Position numbers and translations under genes: made by a program. Shown here in pieces: positions 46,971-58,698 of a DNA stretch of 64,000 nt. Each line of letters begins with the position of its first letter. Within the stretch, counting starts at the first letter, position 1. A model generated the notes under the pieces. The model saw only the letters and a list, made by a program, of their open reading frames with translations, was not told the origin of the DNA and did not search any database. Source of the stretch: Druceiella hillmani (taxonomy: Eukaryota > Arthropoda > Insecta > Lepidoptera > Hepialidae); assembly GCA_039881145.1 (NCBI GenBank), contig JAYKKI010000015.1, positions 27,493,501 to 27,557,500 on the forward strand, given 5' to 3'.

Positions 46971-48338
46971 GTTTCGGCATAAAGCTTTATTTGGAATTCT
47001 ATTAGTGGTTAAAGAGATTTTAAGAAAAATGCGTATGACGAGACCAAGGTTTACAAAAATTGATTCGGACTTCCAATTGTGTTGTCATACTAAAGATAAG
47101 TAAATACAACAACAACGGAAAAAATCAGAACAAGAACAACGAAACACCTCAAGGAGGGCAGTCATCAAAATAGAAAGTACTATCCATTAAAACTTAAGAG
47201 CAATAAAACATTAACTGGCTGACTAACCGAAATAAAATAGGGTTGACCACGTATAACGTCGATAAAAAATACGTATAGTCAATAAAGAAAAGCTTAAATA
47301 AAGACAGAATGGAAAAGATTCATAAATGTAAGAAGGTAAATAAAAAGTACCTGTCAACTTAAAGGTCAAAACAATTTATTGCTAATTTATCTAGGTGGAA
47401 AATAATGGTAAACACATGCAAACTTTTTCTTCTATTATTTTTCAACGTTCGTTAGTCAATTGTCAATTATTTGTTATTTTTCAACACCGTGTTAATGAAT
47501 TATAAAAATACATATCTAACCAATATTTTTCCTATACTATAATTTGAGTTTTGTTGAGAACCGTAATTTGAATTTGAGTGAAAACATAGAGATTATAAAT
47601 AATTTATTGTTTAAATTAAAAGTTGCTTACATAAACAAAATATCAACAGCGCCATCTGGCAACGTTCTCAGAAGGCTTTCCTATTATCCCTAAAAAAATT
47701 ATGCATTTTACCGGAAGGAAAACTGCCCGATACATTGGTTAGTAATATATTAGAGGTACTATGGCACAGAATTTAAAAATGGTTGACCTTCAGAAAATTA
47801 TATAATCATTTAATTATACCTATATAATAATTTTTGATCTCAAATAGCTTTTAAATAATAAATAAATTATCAGAACAACCAACGAGAAAGCATTTTGACT
47901 AAAACAAAAATTGTCTTCGTTTCATTGATGCAGACAAGAAGAGAGGAAAGCTATATCTATTTCTTAATTAGTTAATACGGCGTTGAAATGATACTGTTTT
48001 TTGTTTCTGGTGCCTCTAATTTCTGGTTTTATACAATTAACATATAAACAACAAACAGCTATATAGTTTATCTAGTCAACAAGATGGAATTAAAGTTAAT
48101 TTCATCTAATTCTCTGGGCAGTGACGAAATAAAAACTACGTATATTTTCATATGTTTTATTTTTATATGGTAAATAAATAAAAAAAAAGTTGTAACATCT
48201 ATTTTTCCCAGGAATCTAACAAATCACGTTCAAGTTCTTCGTTCAATTCAAAGTGTCTAAATAAAATGATTACCTACATAATTGCGCAAAAGGTCAACAT
48301 AAATATATTTGGCGTTAATTTTGTAAAAATTAATTATG
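46971..48338. other. AT-rich spacer, no gene seen
   Basis: It contains one AGCGCCATCTGG motif (about 47648), complementary to the AGATGGCG pair at 24.3 kb. Nothing else is supportable. Confidence 0.45.
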
Positions 48339-48575
48339 CACAATTAAATGAAACTACGTGATGTAGTATTATTTCTACTTTCTTTAAGTTCTTTACCACG
48401 ACCTAGGTTTCGTTGTATTACAACGTCTTCAGGTGGGCTATTAACAAAGATTCATCTTCTTTGCTATATTTGCTAATAGCCCACCTGAAGATGTAATACA
48501 ACGAAACCTAGGTCGTGGTAAAGAACTTAAAGAAAGTAGAAATAATACTACATCACGTAGTTTCATTAAATTGTT
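48339..48575. mobile_element. Foldback/MITE-like element, copy B
   Basis: The second and better-preserved copy of the 6886-7115 element, about 237 bp. The arms, of more than 100 bp, are almost perfect complements: CACAATTAAATGAAACTACG at the left against CGTAGTTTCATTAAATTGTT at the right. The centre carries GATTCATCTTCTTTGCTATA. The high arm identity implies younger age or arm homogenisation. No coding capacity; it would depend on another element's transposase. The TTAA near each end is compatible with a piggyBac-type target but unproven. Confidence 0.9.
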
Positions 48576-48939
48576 GATAAATGTATCTAACGTTAAAGTT
48601 ACCCTGAATATGTTTGTGTGTATTTTTTATTTATTTATAAAAATGTTAAACAGGAATCTCTGAAATAATTCACAAAATTTTTGTTATTGACAGTTAAAAG
48701 TAAAGATGTTTTCAATTATTACCTAATCGTAAAAAAATTGGTTCTATTTGTATCATTGCCATGCGATCTCGATCGTTTTCTGATAAATTAATTTTATTAA
48801 TTAACATCTAGACATACGAAATATTTTAAGTTTGTGTACCGTGCTTGCTATTAAACAACTTATTTTTCCCTAAATAATGGCTTTTTTTTTCGTGGTTAGT
48901 GAAGATCAAAAATTAAAAATGTAACTCATCATAACATCC
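48576..48939. other. AT-rich spacer, no gene seen
   Basis: Nothing supportable is seen in this stretch. Confidence 0.5.
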
Positions 48940-49340
48940 GTATATATACTCGCCCCGAATACAAACACCGACAGTATTAGTTGGCGAACCGTCGTAAGAA
49001 AATGGCCGCATATTATTACGTAACATGAAACCCACCCCACCACCTACGCTCCACACATGCATGGACGTAAAAACGTATAAAGCCACTCAATTCTAATTCG
49101 GCGCATGTAAAGAGATTAGGGCGGGCGGGCGGCCACACGAGGTAAATATGTGTATATGCTCTTTCATAAAACATTACGGTCTAAGCAACAATATCTTTAT
49201 GCTTAATCTAGTTATTATCCGAAGTGACCGAGGCGGCGTAATGATACGGAGGCGGATGTCGGTCCGTCGTTGTCCGTCTCCGCGTTCTGTTCCGTCCTTC
49301 TATGGTGCTCGTTTCTGCTTAAAGCTTGTATTGTTAAACA
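48940..49340. promoter_or_regulatory. GC-rich island, candidate regulatory element
   Basis: It includes ACCCACCCCACCACC (about 49031), GGGCGGGCGGGCGGCC (about 49119) and CCGAGGCGGCG (about 49227) with CGGAGGCGGATGTCGGTCCG (about 49247). A 123-codon plus frame (49148-49519) crosses it. No domain is recognised and its second half is AT-rich noise. Confidence 0.3.
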
Positions 49341-49684
49341 TTGGACGTCGTGATAAAATTATGCAAAGCAAATACATAATATGTATTTCTTCGTTTATGT
49401 TTGTACTTTGCGCTTACTATATTTCTGAGTTTCATACCCATAGAGTCCGAATAGGACCTATTTTTGTTGTTCCAATGTATAATCATTCGTCCGTTAGAAG
49501 CCTCTATTATTTAAAGTGAATATTTTAAATTTACACGTTTTACCTATATATTACTTACATATATAAGTTGTGAAAAAATTATGATACTTTTCTCAATATT
49601 TAAATATAATTATATATAATTCCTTATTACTATAATTTACTTCCGTGATTGACAACGACCATACATGTCACGCATCACGTCATC

Positions 49685-49686
<2 letters not shown>
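49341..49686. other. AT-rich spacer, no gene seen
   Basis: Nothing supportable is seen beyond the tail of the frame noted in the preceding island. Confidence 0.45.

Positions 49687-49745
<59 letters not shown>
49687..49745. repeat. (TA)n microsatellite
   Basis: A simple TA array just after a CACGTCATCATATTA string. Confidence 0.95.
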
Positions 49746-49747
<2 letters not shown>

Positions 49748-49911
49748 ACCTATCCCATTAAGAAATATCAAAAAAGTATTTAAAATAAAAAAAAATCAAT
49801 TTAAATAATATATAAACATGACCATAACAAACACTTTAAGGTGTTTAACGGTGAAAGCACTTTCTTAAATTAGTAATGCAGTCACTGAAATAAAGTATCC
49901 CGCATAAGCGA

Positions 49912-49985
49912 GAAAATTGAGACACAATATCGTAAAGAGGAAAAATCTTATTTTTCCTCTTTACGATATTGTGTCAATTTCATTC
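49912..49985. repeat. Perfect 25-bp-stem hairpin
   Basis: GACACAATATCGTAAAGAGG + AAAAA (49921-49945) pairs perfectly with 49951-49975 across a 5-nt TCTTA loop. Pairing continues outward through AAATT/AATTT with a 2-nt GA bulge. The loop is too small for a typical pre-miRNA. A template-switch foldback or an hpRNA locus are alternatives. Confidence 0.9.
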
Positions 49986-50109
49986 TTACGTAATTATTAT
50001 TCTACTTATCTATTATTATTATTCTACTTAGCTAACAACGCAATAATCATAAAACAATAAACAATCGTCAATTGACCTAATAGAATTTCTCAATTGTTGT
50101 GAGATTTTT

Positions 50110-50460
50110 GAAGTGAAAAGTTCCGTAGACGCATCATGCGCTCTTTTTCTAAGCAGTGAACGAAACTGAGAATCCTACTCGAGTCGGTGACGCTGAATCG
50201 GGTAAACTCAGCTCCCTTCGGCATCGGCCAAGTGAACTACTTCTTTAGATGCACCTTGCCACTTTTTTAAAATATGAAGTGAACAACTTTTTTAGGCACA
50301 CAATGCGCATATTTCTATTTAGTTAAATTAGAAACTAAAGCATTTATAACATATTATAGTTTCCATGAATTTATTCTTTCATTCTTACGGGTAAACTCGG
50401 TCCGTTTCAGTATCAGCTAAGCTAGTTCACTGTCTAACACGGAGTGCATGGTTTCAAGAA
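50110..50460. repeat. Degenerate local repeat cluster
   Basis: A motif of about 33 bp (GAAGTGAACAACTT, then TTTAGGCAC and CATGCGC forms) occurs at about 50110, 50229 and 50276. A second motif pair, GGGTAAACTCAGCTCCCTTC-GGCATCGGCCAAG and GGGTAAACTCGGTCCGTTTC-AGTATCAGCTAAG, occurs at about 50199 and 50390. It could be an old transposon or a binding-site cluster. Confidence 0.55.
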
Positions 50461-50558
50461 TTACGTAATAATTTAGTATAATACATTCGCGTATATTATT
50501 GTATTTTAAAATTTCTGATTCGCAGAATTAACATCCATCCTATGACATCGATATAATT

Positions 50559-50579
50559 ACACACACACACACACACACA
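50559..50579. repeat. (AC)n microsatellite
   Basis: About ten AC units. It is the only dinucleotide array of this kind noted in the window. Confidence 0.95.
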
Positions 50580-51569
50580 TATTGGCTATGTTCTTAGTAA
50601 CCTATCTAGGATGTCTATGAATAAATTATAACAATACTCCTATACAATTCCAGAGGGGAAAAAATATAAATATACCACATTTCGGTGCCTACCTAAGACA
50701 ACAAAACCTATTCAATGTTTACGTGCATTTAGGCGGAACATTAATAAGCAAGAAAACGAAAGGAGTTAGAAGAAGATAGCAGATATAAGGATTTTTGAAA
50801 CGACTCATGACGCCATTCTTTTAGTGTGAGTTTCTTGTATCATGTTTCATTGATTCCAAAGTTTTATGGTCTGTAAACGACTTTTTGTAGAAAGCAAAAA
50901 ACGGTTGGAAAATAAGCAAATTTGGCCAGGTTATTTAATTTGGCAATTAATTTCAATAGCGTTCATATCTACTAAGATTCATAGAAATTGATGAAATGTA
51001 TCTTTTATAGGTAGCGATTAAGAAAAAGGTAATTTAAAAAAATTGTAGAAATTATTATCAACTTAAGGTTTAAAAAATAATTACTCGCAGATAATTGTAT
51101 TTTGTCTCAAAATAATCTTATAATTAATAGATATGATACGAAAATTGGAAACGATCAATCTCATATCAAAGTATAACAATGTAGAATGCGCACAAAGTAA
51201 ACGAGTCGTAATTATCTGTTCATGTCAAATTTGGAAAACATTTTAAGAATACAATCAAGTGGGAAAAAAATAATTTAAAATTCTAAATTTTAGTATTAAT
51301 TTAGTCAGTAGAATTGAAGAATATTAACTAGAGAAGTCAATTTTATAAATAGGCGAAAACATAAGGCGGCCAAATTGTTGCGAAAGGAACGACATACATC
51401 AAGAGATAAACAAAAATATGTATCAACAAATTAGCTTAAATTATTGCCTGCTGTAGTAGATAAGTCATTTAGGGAACATTAATTGAGTTATATTACTTTC
51501 ATATGTTATACAGTGAATAAAGTGTTTTTATTAGATACTGTATATAACAGGGATAAACAGGAGATTAAG
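50580..51569. other. AT-rich spacer, no gene seen
   Basis: Nothing supportable is seen in this stretch. Confidence 0.5.
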
Positions 51570-51930
51570 AAGTAAATTAATAACATTCCCACGCAGAACC
51601 GTAACGAACAACATAATACCGAAACAAAGCGGTACTACTAAACCTCCATTTCCCAGCCGCGTTACGATTGGCCATTTCCACAGTAAACACGAGGCTTCTA
51701 ATTATCACAATCAAGCAATCCTATTGGCCGCCGCTCCCCCACTCTTGGACCGCACCTCGTGCGGCCCCGCCTACACTGCTGAGCACTGTTTTAATTAGTG
51801 ATAGTGGCAAATTAACACGGCTTCACTCTCTCCCCGGCGCCGGCTTTAATTAAAAGGTTCGCTGTCATTGGCCGGTGGGCAGGGATCGGGATCGGTAGGC
51901 AGGACCCTTTTCCTTGTGGGAGAAAAGTTT
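51570..51930. promoter_or_regulatory. GC-rich island with three CCAAT-type boxes and homeodomain cores
   Basis: ATTGGCC occurs three times in the same orientation (51667, 51723, 51867), each an inverted CCAAT (NF-Y-type) box. TTAATTAGTG (about 51791) and CTTTAATTAAAAG (about 51843) supply homeodomain-type cores, and CCCCGGCGCCGG (about 51834) is a GC palindrome. The mix strongly suggests an enhancer or promoter. Frames of about 60 codons on both strands are not credible genes. Confidence 0.45.
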
Positions 51931-53015
51931 TTGTGAAAGCCTTCGGTCGAGGTGTTGTGATATATTTATATTGAATGTATTTCGAAATAATCGAGAACAT
52001 CTCATTATGTATCAGCTCTTTTATTTAATGTAACACCGCCTTTACATTTCTTCAATAGGTACCTACGTTTCATATAACAGTAATTCTGTTGATTCGTAAC
52101 TACTAACTATGAAATGAACAATTTTACCGTTTTAATTCTACAGCAGTCATGCACGGTTTTTTTAATGGATAACGCACTTCCAATTTAAAAAAAAACCTTT
52201 TTTTATTTTTTTATTCTTATTTGGATTTTTCCTTCTATTCGTATAGGTAATTACTATCTAGGTAAGGGTTGTACTCTATTTACAGTCAGCAAGGCAAAAA
52301 ACGACAGATAGCCTGCAGAATTCATTACACCAGCACTAATTTACTTCATCATTTTTATTCTCAATTACCTAGGTAATTTAAAAAATTGCAAGTTTGCTGA
52401 TGTTATAATTGTATTTATTAATTAATTTATTTTATGTACAGTTATGTACATAAATATAAATCGTTGGTACCTAAATATTAAATAATATATTTATCACTAT
52501 AAGGCCCATATAATATCTACACTCGATAAATAACGTATTTTGTATTGATAATGTATCAAATTTGTTTGTCAATTAAATTAAAATATTAGGTTAATATATT
52601 AACATTCTAAATCTAATTGAGAAAAACTTCATATTGATTTTGAGGCTCCAATATCACTATGACCAATATCGCAAAGAACTAATAACAACCCACTGTGTCG
52701 TACATATCTGTAGGTTGTATGGTCCTAAACAAAGTTTGAAAACGTTAATTGGAAAGGTTCCCGTTCATTGAAAAAATAATTCAAAATTGGATTCTTAGCG
52801 AAAGCGAGAAGCAAAAGTTGTTGCGGCGCTCCCTTATTTTTACAATAAAAGTCAGTTTCTTTTATAATTTTCGTCCATTTATCATTACTGTGATGATATA
52901 TAAACAAGAACCATTTTGAAGAAACAAGTTTTACGTTAATGAAAGCTTAATCTAAATTAGTCTAACAGTATTCGAAGTTACCATTACATAATAGTATATA
53001 TTTATTATTTATTTA
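51931..53015. other. AT-rich spacer, no gene seen
   Basis: Nothing supportable is seen in this stretch. Confidence 0.5.
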
Positions 53016-53083
53016 TTCGATTCATTCAAATATACTCATCGTAGTATTCAAATACTACGATGAGTATATCTGAATAAATCGAA
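53016..53083. repeat. Near-perfect hairpin, 33-bp arms, 2-nt loop
   Basis: The left arm begins TTCGATTCATTCAAATATAC and the right arm ends in its complement, with two mismatches only. Both mismatches would be G-U wobbles in a minus-strand transcript. The loop is only CA, so no standard pre-miRNA. Confidence 0.9.
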
Positions 53084-53221
53084 GCGGTGAAAAGAGCTCA
53101 TAACATCAATCAAATAGGCAATCTCAATTTTTATAGTACCTATAAGATGTCAAGTCAACGTTACCTATATTCCGCAAGGGTCGTTAAACTAAAATAATAT
53201 ATATTTACAAATTAATTGTAG

Positions 53222-53408
53222 AATGTATATTGATAGTGTAAACATCACAATTTACCTCAAAAAAGCTTCCCATCCAAATACAAACAAACAAGCAAACTAA
53301 TTTAGATTTCAAACTGAGAGTGGATTGATTTATAATTAGATATCTATAGGGTTTTGTATAGTGTAAATACCAAAACTTATCACAAAAAAGTTCCCTAGTC
53401 AAATATTA
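53222..53408. repeat. Diverged direct duplication, about 60-bp unit
   Basis: Two segments about 130 bp apart share ATAGTGTAAA-A, then CA-AAAAAGTTCCC/GCTTCCC and TCCAAATA/GTCAAATA text (about 53222-53282 and 53350-53408). Confidence 0.6.
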
Positions 53409-56089
53409 GATAAGAGTGGAAGAGTACATACGAAAGCCGGTGTGCGTTCAATTTTCACTTACTTAGATGGAAAACAGTATAAAGGTATTAACAGATGTGT
53501 TATATATTTCCGATCATTTCCAGTTAGTGTTGGGCCCAGGTATTAGAAGAATGAAGATGACATTGTTATCTAGAGAAAATTAAAAGTTTTATCAAAATCA
53601 TCACTCAGACAAAAGAGAAATCTTGTATTTTTTATGAAAAATTACGTTATTTTTCATAATAGATTGTAAATGTAATTTCTACGGAACTCTTGGAGCTAAG
53701 TGAGATAAAACAAAGTGCAGATTGTATCTAGTTTTATCGGCATCTACAGATATACCATATTAATACACGATACTCACAAGTTATATAAACCTCGATAAGA
53801 GGGAAAAAGACATTCATTTTGACAACAATAGGACCATTGTCAATGTTTGTTAACAATTTATTTTTAATTAATTTAGGCAATGGCTACACATTAAAGAAAG
53901 CAAGAGGCATTGATTATATTTTTGTAATCATCTTTTAAAAGTTATGTTTTCTGTTAATTTTTTATGTTATTTTTATTTCCAAATAATTATTCTTTATATT
54001 TTAAAAATATAATGTATGCGCATATATGCAGATAGCTTTTTTGTTTAGTATCATGGTTACAAATTTGAATTTTATTTTTTCCTTTTTCCTTATTGCCAAT
54101 TTCTGGATTGTTTGGTTTTTCTATATTCTAAAAAGTACCAGGTTTTTAAAAAAAATATGTTTTGTCTATATTATGTCTAGGCCCATTTTTGCCGGTCATT
54201 ATTATATTATTACCGGTTATTTTAAAAATTGACAAATAAGAGTAACATGTGCAGATATAGTTTCATATATTTCTAAATACATAGTCATATATTGCGTCAA
54301 GTTTCACAACATCTTTTTGCTTTCTTGAAAATGTGATTTAGTGCAAATATCACTGTGAATGTTATACATTCACATCATACGTATATGTGCGCTACATCAC
54401 ATCTTCGGTCCCAGATTTCAAAATATTTCAGGGTGTTCTATATCTCAAATTATTTTCGAAGATAACAATATTTTGCTAGTTCATTAAAGAAAAACAACAA
54501 AAAAGAAAATCATTTTAATGCCACTTTCGAAAATCTTTTTAAATTCTAATTAGGTATGTTTTATGATCTGGTGCGCTACATCTCTTCCACAGGTCGTTCC
54601 TCCCTTCTTCCTTACACATTCTCTACAGCTGTACATATTTCTCATCTTTTCTTGCCTTTTTTATAATAGGAAGATCTGAAGAAATAAATACTTATATGTA
54701 GTCAATCATACTTAAACTTATATGTGAATCTATACCCAATTAAATCTTCATATAAAACTTGTAGGTTCACATACAACCGTGTATGTGAACGTAAGTTAAA
54801 AAAACATTATTTCGTCGAGAAAAGAAAAACTGAACAATTCAGAGTATTTATTATGACGTCACATACTTTACCGCAGCGATATCAGGGCGCAATGATGAGA
54901 AAGTTCCACATCGAATTGAAGCCTCTTCACTGATAAATGACCTTTTTAGGTCTTTTTTTCACATCCTTTTTTCATATTCCTTTTTTCCAGAAACAACTTG
55001 ACGTATAAACTTGAAATTTGGCATAGTAATAAAATATTACAACTCGCATATATCTCATTATCTATGTTAGCCACATCCAACCCATTTAAATGGAAATCTT
55101 AGGGCGTAAATAAGTATTTGATTTCTTTTTTAATTCCATCTATGGTGTGGGGATGATAACCCAGCCGGTTTATCATCCTATAAGGGTCAGTTACAAGAAA
55201 AAAAACTTTTTCGTAATTTTAAGTATTGCATTTTCAGACATACTATAAAAAAATGCAACAAAGATTGTCTCCGCCGTCCCTCCCTTTTTCCGAGACTACT
55301 AAATCTAGAAAAATGGAGATTTAGAAGTTTACGTAAAAGTTCTAGGAAAAAAGGTGTAATTCTGAATGTAATAATTTATGAACTATACTTACACCATGTT
55401 ACACACAATGCTACTTTTTGTGTATTGTTTGTTTCCTGTTCCCCTTAAAGATCAAAATTACCACAGGGTAAATTTCTAAACTTTTAAATATGAAAGAAAA
55501 CTCCCTTCTATTTCAATTGATGTACTTTTATTTTTCATTATAATTCAAATTATTTGTACTTTTCTCTTCTCAAGGATATACTTCCCATTATATTCATATT
55601 GCACTAATCTTTCTTTTACAAATTCTCGTTAAACTACCATACGTAATTGTCGGTGTCAGCATCCCATTATCTATTAGAAATCGTTCCTCTTCCCTCCATT
55701 CTTTTTTTCGTTTCCGTTGTACATCTTCATTTGTTCTTCTGATTCTTGTAAAGAAAATACATATTTCTAAGCTTTCAGAACCTTCAAGTTCCTTTTAGAA
55801 ATTCCGTAATCACTTATTAATATATTAACATTAATTTTCACATATTTTTTCAGTAAAAAGATGGAGAGAGATGAACTATGTGTATCATAATATATTCAGT
55901 TTTGGGCTTGCACCATAAAATAATCAACATACATCTGGTACAATACTTGTGTTCGTACATTATATGACATTTTAAAAGTCTTTGGATTAAATAGGAACTA
56001 TGTTATCGCAAAACTACGTTTAAGTTTTTATGCTAGTTTCTGTTTTTTAATTTTCAGAAAAAAAAAATCTTTCAACATCAACATGGAAT
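53409..56089. other. AT-rich spacer with one repeat-like fragment
   Basis: At about 54985-55090, AACTTGACGTATAAACTTGA then AATTTGGCATAGTAATAAA resembles the TGAAATTTGGCATGG-type core of insect repeat tails. Several pyrimidine-rich stretches occur (54590-54670, 55690-55750). No gene is recognised. Confidence 0.4.
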
Positions 56090-56420
56090 TGAAATGTGAT
56101 CACAAGTGTAAGCCGCCTTGGGAGCGGACAACTAGCTACGAGTATCAGCGCTCGGCAGGCGGACGCAAATGCAAACAGAACAGATCCGGGCAGCTCAGAG
56201 TGCGCTGGCGACGGCGTTAATGTGCCGCGCTAACTGCACAACTTGCCTCGTAAATCCTCCCCCGAACTTATATTTTATAATGTGATCTGCCGGCGAGATT
56301 TGGATCAGCAATGCGGCGGGAGGAAGTAGCTGAGGGGTGATGATGTGTACATGTTTGAAGAAGCTAGATATATTGCAAGGTGCCAAGTATGGCTGTCGTC
56401 TATTTTCCAGTGTTTTATGC
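56090..56420. promoter_or_regulatory. GC-rich island, candidate regulatory element
   Basis: Includes AAGCCGCCTTGGGAGCGG (about 56110), GCTGGCGACGGCGTTAATGT (about 56204) and GCCGGCGAGATTTGG with GCAATGCGGCGGGAGG. A 75-codon minus frame has no domain. Confidence 0.35.
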
Positions 56421-56529
56421 AATTATTTAAGGATCACTGAATCGATTTTCATCCAGTTTCCTCCGATTATAATTCTTGTGTATTGATGTTCACGTGTAAA
56501 ATGAACGTCGTGTTTTTAGTTTAAAGTGA

Positions 56530-56925
56530 TTAGTTCTAACTTTCAGTGATAAGTTTCTCCAATAACCACTATCTGTAATTAATTTCTCTGTCTACACAAA
56601 TTTCAGTAATTAGTTTGTCCAGCTACATAACTTTTAGTAATTAGTATTCAATAATGAAACTTCCATTAATTAAATTCTCCACTTACAAAATTTCTACTAA
56701 TTATTAGTTTCTTCACTCACAAAACTTTTAGTAATTACACAACAGTTATACAACTTTCAGTAATTGATTTCTCTAGTAACAAAATTCTACTAATGAGCTA
56801 CTCCAGTTACAAAACTTCCGCTAATTTGTTTCTCCGATTACAGAAATTTTTGTAATTATTTTATCCAGTTACACAACTTTGAGTAATTAATGTCTCCGAC
56901 ACAAACGTACAGGTATTAAAAACTT
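56530..56925. repeat. Degenerate minisatellite, about 35-40-bp unit
   Basis: About nine to ten copies of a unit resembling TTTCTCCAGTTACAAAACTT + TCAGTAATTAG run from about 56530 to 56895. Copies differ in length and sequence, so it is old. Regularly spaced TAATTA/TAATTAG cores could create clustered homeodomain-type sites. Confidence 0.85.
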
Positions 56926-57639
56926 AGCAAAACTGTTACAATTTTTTAAATAATTTGTGGGGTACCAATTTTATACCCATTTTTTCACGAGTAATTGAAA
57001 ATATATGTGTCAGTTTGTATTATATATTATAGTTTATATCTTCATTATACATTTTGTAATCATAGTGAGACCATTGGGAATTACTAATTAAGCGTGGGAA
57101 ACTATTCATTTCTACTGATCTCTGATGGAAGCTGTAAAAGTATAGATTTATCAGTTGCGAATCTTTGTAATGGAGTCGCACTAAGAGAATTTAATAAGTA
57201 AAGAGCCTCATATAGTATTTAACATTATTCACTGCAACTAATAAACATAGAAAAGTTGTGATTTAATATGTAATTAGAAAGTTAATGCATAGAAATTAAT
57301 GCATACCTCAGGATGACGTACACGTATATGCAGTTATTTCTGTATGAATGTCGTTTAATTACCCTAAAGTTGTAACAATTTAAAAGAAAAATGAGAATGT
57401 GACTGCAATTTTATGCATAAATGACATAAATATGACATCAACGTATTTGAATAAGTAGACAAACAAATTCAAAGAATTCGTTTATATCTGTTATTTTGTC
57501 TGAAAAGCAAATGCTTTATAGATGAAAGTTAAGCTGATATCATAGATTCAAATAATAATAACAAAATTGAAAATTTCCCGAGTATTCTTGTCTCCAAATC
57601 AGATCGCTTACCTTAACTATTCAAACCAAACCTACCATC
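56926..57639. other. AT-rich spacer, no gene seen
   Basis: A small palindromic pair AATGCATAGAAATTAATGCAT lies near 57284. Nothing else is supportable. Confidence 0.5.
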
Positions 57640-57990
57640 AACCCATGCGATCCCCAAAACCTATACGACTCGACACGGCAATAAGAAGCAAGAAAGAAAT
57701 AATAGTTCGCAACTAAGCACATAAACATTATACAAGAAAATCCATAGCGCGCACCCCCGCCTGTATCGCCTCAGCTCGGGCGGCTTTATGTGAATCGCGA
57801 ATCTTCACGAAAATGCACATTAATATTAAATGGCTCGGAAATGCTACGTCGCTGGGCGGGGGCGGCAGAGGTGGCCGCCCCTCGCGGCTCTGGGCCGCTA
57901 GACTGCATTGTTTAACAGCCGATTGCTCGACCGGGCTTCAGACCCATTTTATTTCAGTTTGCGACTCGTAGCGCTTTTAAACTGGTGTAA
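57640..57990. promoter_or_regulatory. GC-rich island, candidate regulatory element
   Basis: Contains CGCACCCCCGCCTG (about 57750), CTCGGGCGGCTTTATG (about 57775), GCGAATCTTCACG, a GGGCGGGGGCGGCAGAGGTG stretch (about 57854) and GGCCGCCCCTCGCGG. No coding frame. One of the more GC-extreme blocks. Confidence 0.4.
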
Positions 57991-58698
57991 CATATTTTGC
58001 ACTGTTCCGGAGAAATAAAATTGCATGCGTATTAATTGCTTGAGAAGTTTCATATTTTAGAAGAATTATGTATTAATTTACATTTGTATATAATTGGAAC
58101 AAAAAGTTTTTCAAGGAAAAATGTAATGCTATAATAAAGTTTCGATTATTTTAGTTTCAATTATTGGTATAATTTGTCCAAATTCTCGATATTCGTCCGC
58201 TTCCATTTCATTTCGCCCGCTTAATAGAAACGCGAATGCAAAAGGAAACACGGTAAAAACTAGGTAAAACATGGTGATAAAGTCTACTTAGTAATGAAAA
58301 TTGTGAGCTATTTTTATTGTGAACAAATATATTATTAAACTACCAGTTTGTATTCTGCCAAAGTCTGTGTGCTAAATTTTCCATAACGGCTCTTGTCTAC
58401 ATATCCACTCATTATTTAAAACATTTATGGATTTATTAAATATATGATATACTTTTAATTACGTAAACAAAATACGTGTTAACCATTACCAATACGTTAT
58501 TAAGTAGGAAAACAAGAGTCTGCCGCGATAGATATCTCGGCGGCTAATAAGTGTTAAGTGTCCGGCAATGACAAAAAGTTTCTAAGCTTTAATAATGAAT
58601 GTATAAATATACTTTCGTTTAGTCAAAACAAAGCAGAGTTTTAATTTGTGACTTCAGTGTTATATTGAGGTTAGAAGCTAAGTGATCTGCAGAGGGAC
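57991..58698. other. AT-rich spacer, no gene seen
   Basis: Nothing supportable is seen in this stretch. Confidence 0.5.

Noticed and set aside
49148..49519. 123-codon plus-strand frame
   Set aside because: Only its middle is GC-rich, the rest reads as AT-rich noise, and no domain is visible.
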